The notes below the pieces were generated by a model. That model worked only from the letters and a program-made list of their open reading frames with translations, did no database searches and was not told the origin of the DNA. Positions 8,857 through 14,949 of a DNA stretch of 38,776 nt are shown here, piece by piece. Every line of letters starts with the position of its first letter. Position 1 is the first letter of the stretch. The translations under genes and the position numbers were made by a program. The stretch is from Pseudomonas aegrilactucae (GTDB taxonomy: Bacteria > Pseudomonadota > Gammaproteobacteria > Pseudomonadales > Pseudomonadaceae): positions 1-38,776 of the forward strand of contig NZ_JAHTBI010000002.1 in NCBI RefSeq assembly GCF_019168305.1, read 5' to 3'.

Positions 8857-10206
8857 TCAGCGCAGCGTGCCATTGCGGTCTGGAACGTCGGCCCAGGTCG
8901 GTGCCTGCAGCAGGTCCTTCCAGCGTTGGTAGAACGCCCGTGCATTGCATTCGTTGAGCTGGCCCTTGAACACGTTGCCCGGCAGCTCGCTGTCATCGAG
9001 ACGGGTGTGCATGCCCAGGCCGACGTACAGGTCCTGGTAGCGCGTGACCATCCCGCGGCTGGTCTTGGTGCAGTACTCCCAGTTTTCGCCGTCGTCCATC
9101 TCGAACACGCCGGTGGGCGAAAAGGTCATCATTGCGCCGCGGCGCCATTTGTCCTTGATGTCCTGCGGTGCGTTCTTGTTGACGATCACCCAGGTGAACA
9201 GCTCGATCTTGTGCGGGCCACGCGGCTGCCAGATGCGCACGGTGTTCTGCCCCGGCAGGAACGAGAAGTTGGGGAACACGGTGAACGAGGAAATCGCCCC
9301 GATCAGCCTGGAACGGAATTCACCCAGCCGGTCGGCCACCTTGGGGCGCAGCACGTGCAGGTACTTGTTGATGTCTTTCTCGCCCAGCGTGGCGGCGTTG
9401 CCGACCACGTCGGTGGCGAACTCGTAGCCGTGGCCGTTCCAGTTCACCGAATAGGATTCGGGCAGGTCGCCGACGTTGGCCACCGGCCCGCCGAGCATGG
9501 CCTTGGCCGCCGAGTCGTGGGTCCAGCCACCGTGCAGGATGTCGCCGACGAAGTTCTCGGCGGCGATCTTCCAGTTGCACTCGATGGTGGAGCGGATGCA
9601 GCCACCGAGGAATTCGCTGCCGCCCTCGTCCATGTCGAGCATCACGTCCATGTACCAGGTCATCGGCCCCAGGTACTCCTCGAGCGTGGGCGCATCAGCG
9701 GCGAAGGTGGCGAACACCAGGCCCTTGTAGCTGGCCACGCGGGCCTCGCGCAGGCCATGCCTGGACTTGTCGAACTGGCTTTCTTCGTAGCACTTGGATT
9801 CGTGCATGCCCATCAGCCGTCCGCCATCGGCGCCGAACGACCAGCCGTGGTAGTTGCAGATGAAGCCGCGCGCATTGCCGGCTTCGGCAAAGCACACCTT
9901 GTTGCCGCGGTGCGGGCAGGCGTTGAGGAAGACCTTGATCGACGCATCTTTCTGGCGCACCACCAGCACTTCGTCCTCGCCCATGGAGGTGGTCAGGTAG
10001 TCACCAGACTTGGGCAACTGGGACTCATGCGCCACGAACAGCCAGCAGCGCGCGAAGATCTTCTCCAGCTCCTGCTCGTAGATCGCCTCGTCCCAGAACA
10101 CCTTGCCCGACAGGCGCCCTTGCTGCATGTCGCAGAGACGGTCGAGGTTGCCCAGGGTGGGCGTGCTTTCAATGGTTCTGAGCGGTATGTGCTTGTTGTT
10201 ATCCAT
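8857..10206 (-). CDS. Aromatic-ring-hydroxylating dioxygenase alpha subunit
   Basis: 449 residues, the catalytic subunit that inserts both atoms of O2 into an aromatic ring to give a cis-dihydrodiol. The Rieske [2Fe-2S] ligands are Cys97, His99, Cys117 and His120 (CPH and CNYH). The mononuclear iron site is GDILHGGWTH with His225 and His230; the third ligand is probably Asp371 or Asp372 in FEMDDGENW. Length and motifs resemble HcaE/BphA-type enzymes (phenylpropionate, biphenyl and related substrates), but specificity cannot be assigned. Codons 3-5 carry AACAACAA (10193-10200), a Crc/Hfq-type site overlapping the initiation region. The Shine-Dalgarno sequence is weak. Confidence 0.94.
   Translation of the reverse strand: MDNNKHIPLRTIESTPTLGNLDRLCDMQQGRLSGKVFWDEAIYEQELEKIFARCWLFVAHESQLPKSGDYLTTSMGEDEVLVVRQKDASIKVFLNACPHRGNKVCFAEAGNARGFICNYHGWSFGADGGRLMGMHESKCYEESQFDKSRHGLREARVASYKGLVFATFAADAPTLEEYLGPMTWYMDVMLDMDEGGSEFLGGCIRSTIECNWKIAAENFVGDILHGGWTHDSAAKAMLGGPVANVGDLPESYSVNWNGHGYEFATDVVGNAATLGEKDINKYLHVLRPKVADRLGEFRSRLIGAISSFTVFPNFSFLPGQNTVRIWQPRGPHKIELFTWVIVNKNAPQDIKDKWRRGAMMTFSPTGVFEMDDGENWEYCTKTSRGMVTRYQDLYVGLGMHTRLDDSELPGNVFKGQLNECNARAFYQRWKDLLQAPTWADVPDRNGTLR
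10193..10200 (-). promoter_or_regulatory. A-rich Crc/Hfq-type motif at alpha-subunit start
   Basis: AACAACAA on the minus strand, codons 3-5 of the dioxygenase alpha gene. It fits the AANAANAA target at which Hfq with Crc blocks translation in Pseudomonas. The assignment is by pattern only. Confidence 0.45.
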
Positions 10207-10245
10207 GGTTCAGACTCACAGGAATACGGTTGGACAGCGGCCCGG

Positions 10246-10599
10246 TCACACCGGGCTGTCGGCGTCGGCCAGCGCCTCGTCGGCTTCCAGGGCCACATCG
10301 GCGTACACCTCGCGATCGGTGACGATCACCTTGTAGGTGCGCAGGTGCCGCTCGCAGGGGAAGGTCACGGCCTTGCCGCTGGGCACGTGGAACTGCCCCC
10401 AGTGCACCGGGCAGGTGATCAGGTCGTCTTCCAGGTCGCCTTCGGCCAGCGAGGCGGTGGCGTGGGTACACATGTCGGTGGTGGCATAGAAAGTGCCGCC
10501 CAGGTTGTAGACGCAGATGGCATCGCCGTCGCTGTGGGCGACCTTTTTCAGCTCACCCGGCGCCAGCTCGTCACGTTGGCAAAGTAATACGCGGCTCAT
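10246..10599 (-). CDS. Rieske-type ferredoxin of the dioxygenase
   Basis: 117 residues. It shuttles electrons from the reductase to the oxygenase. The Rieske cluster ligands are Cys44, His46, Cys63 and His66 (CTHATASL and CPVHWGQF), as in HcaC/BphF/NahAb. The ATG lies inside the end of the upstream extradiol gene, a 29-bp overlap, longer than the 4-bp overlaps elsewhere in the operon; the two frames differ and both are intact, so translational coupling is likely. Its product together with alpha, beta and the terminal reductase completes a three-component oxygenase. Confidence 0.92.
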   Translation of the reverse strand: MSRVLLCQRDELAPGELKKVAHSDGDAICVYNLGGTFYATTDMCTHATASLAEGDLEDDLITCPVHWGQFHVPSGKAVTFPCERHLRTYKVIVTDREVYADVALEADEALADADSPV

Positions 10600-11446
10600 G
10601 CTCGGCCCTCACACTCAGTTGCACAAAACCCAGCCCGGTGACCCAGGCAGGCACGGCTTCATAGGCGATCACTTCCCCCTGCGGGCGCTCGATGGCCGCC
10701 AGGGCACAGGCGAAGTTGCGAATTTCCATCGCGCCGTTGCCGGCCCGACGCAGAATCTCTTCATCGCTGTAGGCACACAGCGCCTGCAGGTCGCCATTCA
10801 CGCCGTGGGCGAGAATCTCGCGATCGAAATCCTCGGCCACCCGGCCCATTTCGACCGTGCCGACCCAGTGACTGATACCGCCACTGCCGATGATCACCAC
10901 ACGCTCGTCGGCATCGAACGCCTCCACCGCCGCGCGCAGTTGCCGGCCCAGGTCGGCCGAGCGCTTGAGCGAGATGTACGGGTCGACGCCGCAGGCCAGG
11001 TACACCGGGATACTCGGCAGCTCGCGCCCCAGCAGGGCTTCGGCCGGCTTGACCACCAACTGGTGCGGGATCGCGAACGAGTGGTCGACGGTGAAACTGC
11101 GCGCCACCGTCCAGTCCACGCCCTGCCCTTCGCCATGGGCGACGATGTGCCCGGCCAGCGTTTCATGGTTGCGCACCGGGCCACGCGCCAGCCCCGGCAG
11201 TCGGTCGATCGGGCCGTCCACATCGCCGGTGCCGATCACGTAGCGCGGCAGGCAATGGGTGCCGAACAGAATGTAGTGGTCACAGCCGACGATGATCACC
11301 GACGTCGGCTGCAGCGCCGCCAGGCGCTCGGCGCACTGCGCGTAGGCCGCCCACACCGCCTCGCGCTGCGCGGCGGGCGGCGCATTCGGCGCCACGAACA
11401 TCACCGGGTCATGCGGCATCCAGAAGCCGCCTACTATCTTGCCCAT
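10571..11446 (-). CDS. Extradiol ring-cleavage dioxygenase, catalytic (LigB-type, class III) subunit
   Basis: 291 residues of the LigB superfamily, which uses Fe(II) to open catechols next to the hydroxyls. GGFWMPHDPVM has the early His ligand, VDHSFAIPHQLV and IGSGGISHWVG carry conserved active-site histidines, and GCDHY is another family element. The frame runs upstream to 11542, but ATG 11446 gives the normal N-terminus MGKIVGGFWMPHDP and lies 4 bp after the small-subunit stop. The pair resembles LigAB (protocatechuate 4,5-dioxygenase) and CarBaBb (carbazole pathway). Unlike the one-piece MhpB, it needs the separate subunit. The natural diol is probably the product of the local dioxygenase and dehydrogenase. 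Confidence 0.88.
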   Translation of the reverse strand: MGKIVGGFWMPHDPVMFVAPNAPPAAQREAVWAAYAQCAERLAALQPTSVIIVGCDHYILFGTHCLPRYVIGTGDVDGPIDRLPGLARGPVRNHETLAGHIVAHGEGQGVDWTVARSFTVDHSFAIPHQLVVKPAEALLGRELPSIPVYLACGVDPYISLKRSADLGRQLRAAVEAFDADERVVIIGSGGISHWVGTVEMGRVAEDFDREILAHGVNGDLQALCAYSDEEILRRAGNGAMEIRNFACALAAIERPQGEVIAYEAVPAWVTGLGFVQLSVRAEHEPRITLPT

Positions 11447-11450
11447 TGGT

Positions 11451-11747
11451 TCACCCCTTGAGCGCAGCAGAAAACGCTGCGCCTTGTTCATCGGTAGCGC
11501 CCAGGCGCTGCTTGTACAGGCGCATGTCGCGCTGCGGCGCAAGTTCCTGCCAGAAGCCCATGGTCAGCATCGGGTTGACCCCGGCCGCCTGCAGGCCGGC
11601 AACATCGAAGTCGACGATCATCTGCACTTCGCCCGGTTCAAGGGCAAAGCGCGCCAGGAACCCGGCGGGGTCTTCGCCAAACCGCTGCTTGGCGGCCCGC
11701 TCCACGCACAGTTGCCACAGCACACGTTCCATCACGTTTCTGCTCAT
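11451..11747 (-). CDS. Extradiol dioxygenase small (LigA-like) subunit
   Basis: 98 residues, all helical in appearance, of the LigA family: the small subunit that caps the active site of class III extradiol dioxygenases. Recognisable features are the N-terminal VMERVLWQLCVERAAKQRF, the FALEPGEVQMIVDFD segment and NPMLTMGFWQEL near the C-terminus. It is directly before the LigB-like gene (4-bp gap) and 7 bp after the hydrolase gene. The separate LigA/LigB pair is uncommon beside an HcaE-like dioxygenase. The call is by motif and context. Confidence 0.82.
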   Translation of the reverse strand: MSRNVMERVLWQLCVERAAKQRFGEDPAGFLARFALEPGEVQMIVDFDVAGLQAAGVNPMLTMGFWQELAPQRDMRLYKQRLGATDEQGAAFSAALKG

Positions 11748-11753
11748 GGCGGC

Positions 11754-12569
11754 CTACTCGCCGAGAAAGTCGCGAACCAGCGCGGCAAAGCGGCGCGGTT
11801 GCTCGCTCTGTACCCAGTGCCCGCAGCGCCCGAACAGGTGCAGGTCGGCGTCGGGGATACTGTTGGCGATCAGCAGCCCGCATTCGGGCGGCACCACACG
11901 GTCTTCGCGGCCATGCACCACCAGGGTCGGCGCGGTGATTTTGGCCAGCGCGCTGGCGGGGAAGCCCTTGACCAGGGTCGGGCCTTCGGCCGCCGGTTGC
12001 GGGATCAGCTTGCGCAATGCCTGCTGGGCACCCGGGCGGGCGCTGGCTTCGTAGCGCGCCTGCACCATCGCATCGGTGATCAGGGAAGCGTCATAGGGGA
12101 ACAGCGTCATCAACTGGCGCATGTTGTCCAGCGACGGCTCGTACTCCCAGGCGCCACGCAGGCCTGGGGTCTGCACGAACTCACCGGCCGGGGTGCCGAG
12201 CAGCACCAGTTTGTCGACGCGCTGCGGCGCGAACACCGCAAGGCCGATGGCCAGCGCCCCGCCGAACGAGTTGCCGACGAACGAGGCCTTCTCGATATCC
12301 AGGGCGTCCATGATGCCCAGCAGGTGGTTGACCCACAGCTTGATGTCGTACTTGGCGTCGTCCTTGAACTCGGTGAAACCGAAACCGGCAATGTCCGGCA
12401 CCACGACCCGCCAGCGATCGGCGAACACCGGCACGGTCGCGGCCCAGTTGGCCCAGCCCGATACGCCAGGGCCCGAGCCGTGCAGCAGGAACAAGGCATC
12501 GCCCTGGCCGGCCTCGTGATAGTGGGTGTGGTGCCCTGCTGCAAGCAGGGTCTTGGCATTTGCGCTCAT
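11754..12569 (-). CDS. Meta-cleavage product hydrolase (alpha/beta hydrolase, MhpC/BphD-like)
   Basis: 271 residues. It would split the C-C bond of the ring-fission product, giving 2-hydroxypenta-2,4-dienoate and a carboxylic acid whose identity depends on the ring side chain. Oxyanion-hole motif LLHGSGPGVSGW, nucleophile Ser101 in GNSFGG, acid Asp in VHGREDRVVPP and His in GRCGHWVQSEQP form the expected triad. It is the first gene of the operon. GGAGG precedes the ATG, and just before it is the A-rich stretch AAGAATAAGAA (12582-12592), a likely Crc/Hfq target. The TetR-type operator and promoter lie 27-73 bp upstream. Confidence 0.92.
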   Translation of the reverse strand: MSANAKTLLAAGHHTHYHEAGQGDALFLLHGSGPGVSGWANWAATVPVFADRWRVVVPDIAGFGFTEFKDDAKYDIKLWVNHLLGIMDALDIEKASFVGNSFGGALAIGLAVFAPQRVDKLVLLGTPAGEFVQTPGLRGAWEYEPSLDNMRQLMTLFPYDASLITDAMVQARYEASARPGAQQALRKLIPQPAAEGPTLVKGFPASALAKITAPTLVVHGREDRVVPPECGLLIANSIPDADLHLFGRCGHWVQSEQPRRFAALVRDFLGE

Positions 12570-12581
12570 GACGGCCTCCGG

Positions 12582-12592
12582 TTCTTATTCTT
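12582..12592 (-). promoter_or_regulatory. A-rich Crc/Hfq-type motif before the catabolic operon
   Basis: AAGAATAAGAA on the minus strand contains two overlapping AANAANAA units and sits right before the GGAGG ribosome-binding site of the first catabolic gene. In Pseudomonas such A-rich motifs recruit Hfq/Crc to block translation when preferred carbon sources are present. The match is seen; the function is inferred. Confidence 0.55.
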
Positions 12593-12594
12593 AA

Positions 12595-12616
12595 CATACA
12601 GGTGTGTATCTGTATG
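12595..12616. promoter_or_regulatory. Operator at the catabolic promoter (probable TetR site)
   Basis: Contains ATACA-GGTG-TGTAT (12596-12609) nested in a wider inverted repeat CATACAG / CTGTATG (12595-12601 and 12610-12616). It overlaps the candidate -10 element, so a bound repressor would block transcription. The same ATACA-N4-TGTAT pattern recurs at 13490 and 21882, with near copies at 12683 and 13680. Confidence 0.65.
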
Positions 12617-12642
12617 CTATTTACCGATTTGATCTGCGTCAA
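12614..12642 (-). promoter_or_regulatory. Candidate sigma-70 promoter of the catabolic operon
   Basis: On the minus strand TTGACG (12637-12642) and TAGCAT (12614-12619) are separated by exactly 17 bases, five and four matches to consensus. Transcription would start near 12607, about 38 bp before the hydrolase ATG. The operator at 12595-12616 covers the -10 and start point. Confidence 0.6.
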
Positions 12643-12682
12643 TGAAAAAACGTCGCTTTTTGTAAAAAATACGGGATGCAAC

Positions 12683-12696
12683 CTACAGATGTGTAC
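12683..12696. promoter_or_regulatory. Second TetR-type operator in the divergent region
   Basis: CTACA-GATG-TGTAC keeps the TACA-N4-TGTA core of the family but has lost the outer A/T pair. It lies upstream of tetR and about 40 bp upstream of the catabolic -35, so it could serve autoregulation or cooperate with the 12595 site. The tetR promoter itself is not clear to me; TTGTAA at 12660 with TACAGA at 12684 is a weak possibility. Confidence 0.45.
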
Positions 12697-12741
12697 TCTA
12701 CAGTCCGTAAAGATACACCCCCCTTGCACAGGCCACGGGGC

Positions 12742-12830
12742 GTGCAACGGCAATAGCTTCGCCGTTGCACCGGGCGTTAGAATGACGGTTTGCTGCCAAG
12801 GGCAAGCGTCGGACGCTGCTGTGCCCTGGC
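12742..12830 (+). other. Two stem-loops in the tetR leader
   Basis: GTGCAACGGC (12742-12751) pairs perfectly with GCCGTTGCAC (12761-12770). A second, interrupted hairpin spans 12795-12830 with AGCGT/ACGCT at its tip and GCCA..GGGCA / TGCCC..TGGC at its base. Neither has a T-run. They lie between the operators and the tetR start and would be in its 5' UTR if the promoter is near 12660-12700. No riboswitch class was recognised. Confidence 0.4.
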
Positions 12831-12863
12831 GCGTATCCAGCTTGTTGGACAAGGCCCTACACA

Positions 12864-13445
12864 ATGTCATCACGCACCAACCTCACGCGGGAAGATTGGA
12901 TTCATGCAGCACAGGACGTCCTGGTCACCAGCGGTGTCGACGCCGTGCGGGTCGACACCCTGGCCAAGGAACTGAAGATCACCCGTGGCAGCTTCTACTA
13001 CCACTTCAAGAGTCGCGGCGAATTGCTCGAGGGCATTCTCGGCAACTGGCGTGCACGCGCCACCGAAGACGTCATCCTGCACCTGCGCAACGCCCACAGT
13101 TCACCGCTGCAGCAACTGCAGCGCCTGCTCGAACTGCCCTCCCACGGGCAGACTGCCAAGGACGCCGCCTCGATCGAGCTGGGCATTCGCGGCTGGGCAC
13201 GACGCGACAAGCAGGCACGCCAGGCCATCGATGAAGTCGACAGCCACCGCCTGAACTACATCGAGGGCCTGCTGATCCAGGCCGGCGTGCCCGACAACGA
13301 GGCCCAGGACCGCGCCTACCTGATCTACGCCTACCAGATCAGCCTGTCGCTGCTGCACAGCGAGGACACCCCGCAACAACGCCTGGAGCGCAGCCAGCGC
13401 ATGGCGGGCATCCTGATCCCCGAGGCCAGCCACAGCCCTGCCTGA
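12864..13445 (+). CDS. TetR-family transcriptional regulator
   Basis: 193 residues. The N-terminal DNA-binding domain is typical: WIHAAQDVLVTSGVDAVRVDTLAKELKITRGSFYYHFKSRGELL, with the recognition helix around residues 34-48. The C-terminal part is an all-helical ligand-binding and dimer domain without a named subfamily. It is transcribed divergently from the aromatic catabolic operon and precedes the importer operon, so it is the natural local repressor, with an aromatic metabolite as probable inducer. Palindromes ATACA-N4-TGTAT surround it on both sides. The ATG follows AAGG at 9 bases, a modest ribosome-binding site. A hairpin terminator follows at once. Confidence 0.88.
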   Translation: MSSRTNLTREDWIHAAQDVLVTSGVDAVRVDTLAKELKITRGSFYYHFKSRGELLEGILGNWRARATEDVILHLRNAHSSPLQQLQRLLELPSHGQTAKDAASIELGIRGWARRDKQARQAIDEVDSHRLNYIEGLLIQAGVPDNEAQDRAYLIYAYQISLSLLHSEDTPQQRLERSQRMAGILIPEASHSPA

Positions 13446-13452
13446 CCCTGTG

Positions 13453-13477
13453 AATGCCGACGCACGTCGGCATTTTG
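13453..13477 (+). terminator. Rho-independent terminator after tetR
   Basis: AATGCCGACG (13453-13462) and CGTCGGCATT (13465-13474) form an uninterrupted stem, followed by TT and G; in practice an 8-bp stem with a short loop plus TTTT. It starts 8 bp past the tetR stop codon. Confidence 0.75.
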
Positions 13478-13487
13478 CCTAAACAAT

Positions 13488-13505
13488 AGATACATAAATG
13501 TATCT
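13488..13505. promoter_or_regulatory. TetR-type operator, perfect palindrome between tetR and importer
   Basis: AGATACAT-AA-ATGTATCT is a perfect 18-bp palindrome and contains ATACA-TAAA-TGTAT (13490-13503). It is about 150 bp upstream of the candidate importer promoter; it could be an auxiliary site acting by looping. The surrounding sequence to 13620 is unusually AT-rich. Confidence 0.55.
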
Positions 13506-13638
13506 TTGTTTATCAAAAAACCTTCAAAGCCCTTCGTCAAGCACTCGCACGACTCAAATCAACAAATTATTTAATTCATATAAATCAATTAGATAATCCT
13601 AAAAATCGCGTTTATCCACGCCCTCCCACAACCGCCTA

Positions 13639-13674
13639 TTGACAACGCGCCTACCCTCCCGCGTAGTCTATACA
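13639..13674 (+). promoter_or_regulatory. Candidate promoter of the importer operon
   Basis: A perfect -35 element TTGACA (13639-13644) is followed by TAGTCT at 13664-13669 (19-base spacing) and TATACA at 13669-13674 (24 bases). The -10 choice is uncertain. The operator at 13674-13693 lies immediately downstream. Confidence 0.4.
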
Positions 13675-13693
13675 TACACATGCACATGTGTAT
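13674..13693. promoter_or_regulatory. TetR-type operator before the importer operon
   Basis: ATACACATG-CA-CATGTGTAT, 9-bp perfect arms with a 2-bp centre. Reading 13680-13693 gives ATGCA-CATG-TGTAT, one base from the ATACA-N4-TGTAT pattern, and the opposite strand gives an overlapping equivalent. Position just downstream of a TTGACA element suggests repression of the importer genes. Confidence 0.55.
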
Positions 13694-13911
13694 TTTAAAG
13701 CGGTGCCTGCACGCTCCTCGAGCACAGGCACACGACAATAAGAATAGAAAACGGGTACCTCACTATGCACTCGCATGCTCGCCCCAGCACCGCCCCACCC
13801 TGCGCGCCCGCTCCATCACGACCCCGGCGCCATGCCACCGCCACGGCGTTGACCGACATGCCCTGTCGAGCGTCGCGCCCTCACTCCCCCACTGCTCGCT
13901 GAAGGCCGCCC
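13694..13911 (+). other. Long leader before the importer operon
   Basis: About 220 bp without a confident gene. It contains an A-rich Crc/Hfq-type motif AATAAGAA (13737-13744). Soon after comes a possible 45-codon reading frame at 13765-13902 (start MHSHARPS) that ends 9 bp before the permease start. That frame has no clear Shine-Dalgarno sequence and a Pro/Ala/Arg-rich composition expected by chance in GC-rich DNA, so I do not call it a gene. Confidence 0.4.
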
Positions 13912-14949
13912 ATGGATATCTCGATACTGGCGTTTCTGACCCAGGACGGCCTGACCACGGGGGCGATCTATGCCCTGGTGGCGCTGGCCCTGGTGCTGGT
14001 GTTCTCGGTGACGCGCACCATCCTGGTGTGCCAGGGCGACTTCGTCACCTACAGCGCGCTGACCCTGGCCACCCTGCAGCTGGGCCTGATGCCAGGCACG
14101 CTGTGGCTGCTGCTCGGCTGTTCGCTGGCGGCCTGCACGCTGGATGGCGTGGCAGCCCTGCGCCGTGGTCAGTGGCGGCGCATTCCCGGCCTGCTGGCGC
14201 GCTACCTGAGTGTGCCGGCGGTGCTGTGGGTTGTGCTGGACACCTTTGACCTGGCCACCCTGCCGGCCGTACTGCAGATCGTGCTGACCCTGGCCCTGGT
14301 CACGCCGCTGGGGCCGCTGCTGTACCGGCTGGTGTACCAGCGGGTGGCCGAAACCTCGGTGCTGTTGCTGCTGATCGTGTCGGTCGCCGTACACATCACC
14401 CTGGTCGGCATCAGCCTGCTGATGTTCGGCGCCGAAGGCGTACGCACCGATGCCCTGGCCGACGCCGTGTTCATGCTCGGCGAACTGCCGGTGGGCCTGC
14501 AGAGCCTGCTGGTGATCGGCAGCGCGCTGCTGCTGATCGGCCTGCTCTACGCCTTCTTCGGCCACAGCCTGTACGGCAAGGCGCTGCGTGCCACGGCACT
14601 CAATCGCAAGGGCGCACAACTGGTGGGGATTCCCACGCAGCTGGCCGGTAAAGCCGCGTTCGGCCTGGCGGCATTGATCGGGGCCGTGTCGGGCGTACTG
14701 ATCGGGCCGCTGACCACGCTGTACTACGACTCGGGCTTTCTGATCAGCCTGAAGGGCTTTGTCGCGGCGATCTTCGGCGGCCTGGCCAGCTACCCGATTG
14801 CCGCCGCCAGCGCCTTTTTCGTCGGCGTGCTGGAGAGCTTCGCCAACTTCGGCGCCTCGGCCTACAAGGAAGTGATCGTGTTCACCGTGGTGATCCCGGT
14901 GCTGCTGTGGCTGTCGCTGAAAAACCCTCACCTCGAGGAGCAACACTGA
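13912..14949 (+). CDS. Branched-chain-type ABC transporter permease (LivH-like)
   Basis: 345 residues of inner-membrane permease of the HAAT (Liv) family, with many hydrophobic segments beginning at TTGAIYALVALALVLVFSVTR. The hallmark cytoplasmic loop is YGKALRATALNRKGAQLVGI. It is about 50 residues longer than E. coli LivH, with an extra stretch around residues 70-105 (LDGVAALRRGQWRRIPGLLA). Import systems of this type for aromatic acids are common in Pseudomonas, and the location beside an aromatic operon and its regulator suggests that role. The stop overlaps the next start (TGATG). Confidence 0.9.
   Translation: MDISILAFLTQDGLTTGAIYALVALALVLVFSVTRTILVCQGDFVTYSALTLATLQLGLMPGTLWLLLGCSLAACTLDGVAALRRGQWRRIPGLLARYLSVPAVLWVVLDTFDLATLPAVLQIVLTLALVTPLGPLLYRLVYQRVAETSVLLLLIVSVAVHITLVGISLLMFGAEGVRTDALADAVFMLGELPVGLQSLLVIGSALLLIGLLYAFFGHSLYGKALRATALNRKGAQLVGIPTQLAGKAAFGLAALIGAVSGVLIGPLTTLYYDSGFLISLKGFVAAIFGGLASYPIAAASAFFVGVLESFANFGASAYKEVIVFTVVIPVLLWLSLKNPHLEEQH

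Noticed and set aside
713..12569. Assignment as the p-cumate (cmt) pathway because of the neighbouring TetR gene
   Set aside because: The operator pattern is unlike the known cumate operator as I recall it, no decarboxylase gene is present, and the extradiol enzyme is a LigAB pair.
13816..14946. Long minus-strand frames opposite the importer genes and elsewhere (14928-16217, 26762-28426, 31029-32840, 32533-33819, 36989-38686)
   Set aside because: Same reason: compositional shadows rich in His, Gln and Arg, with the real genes on the plus strand.
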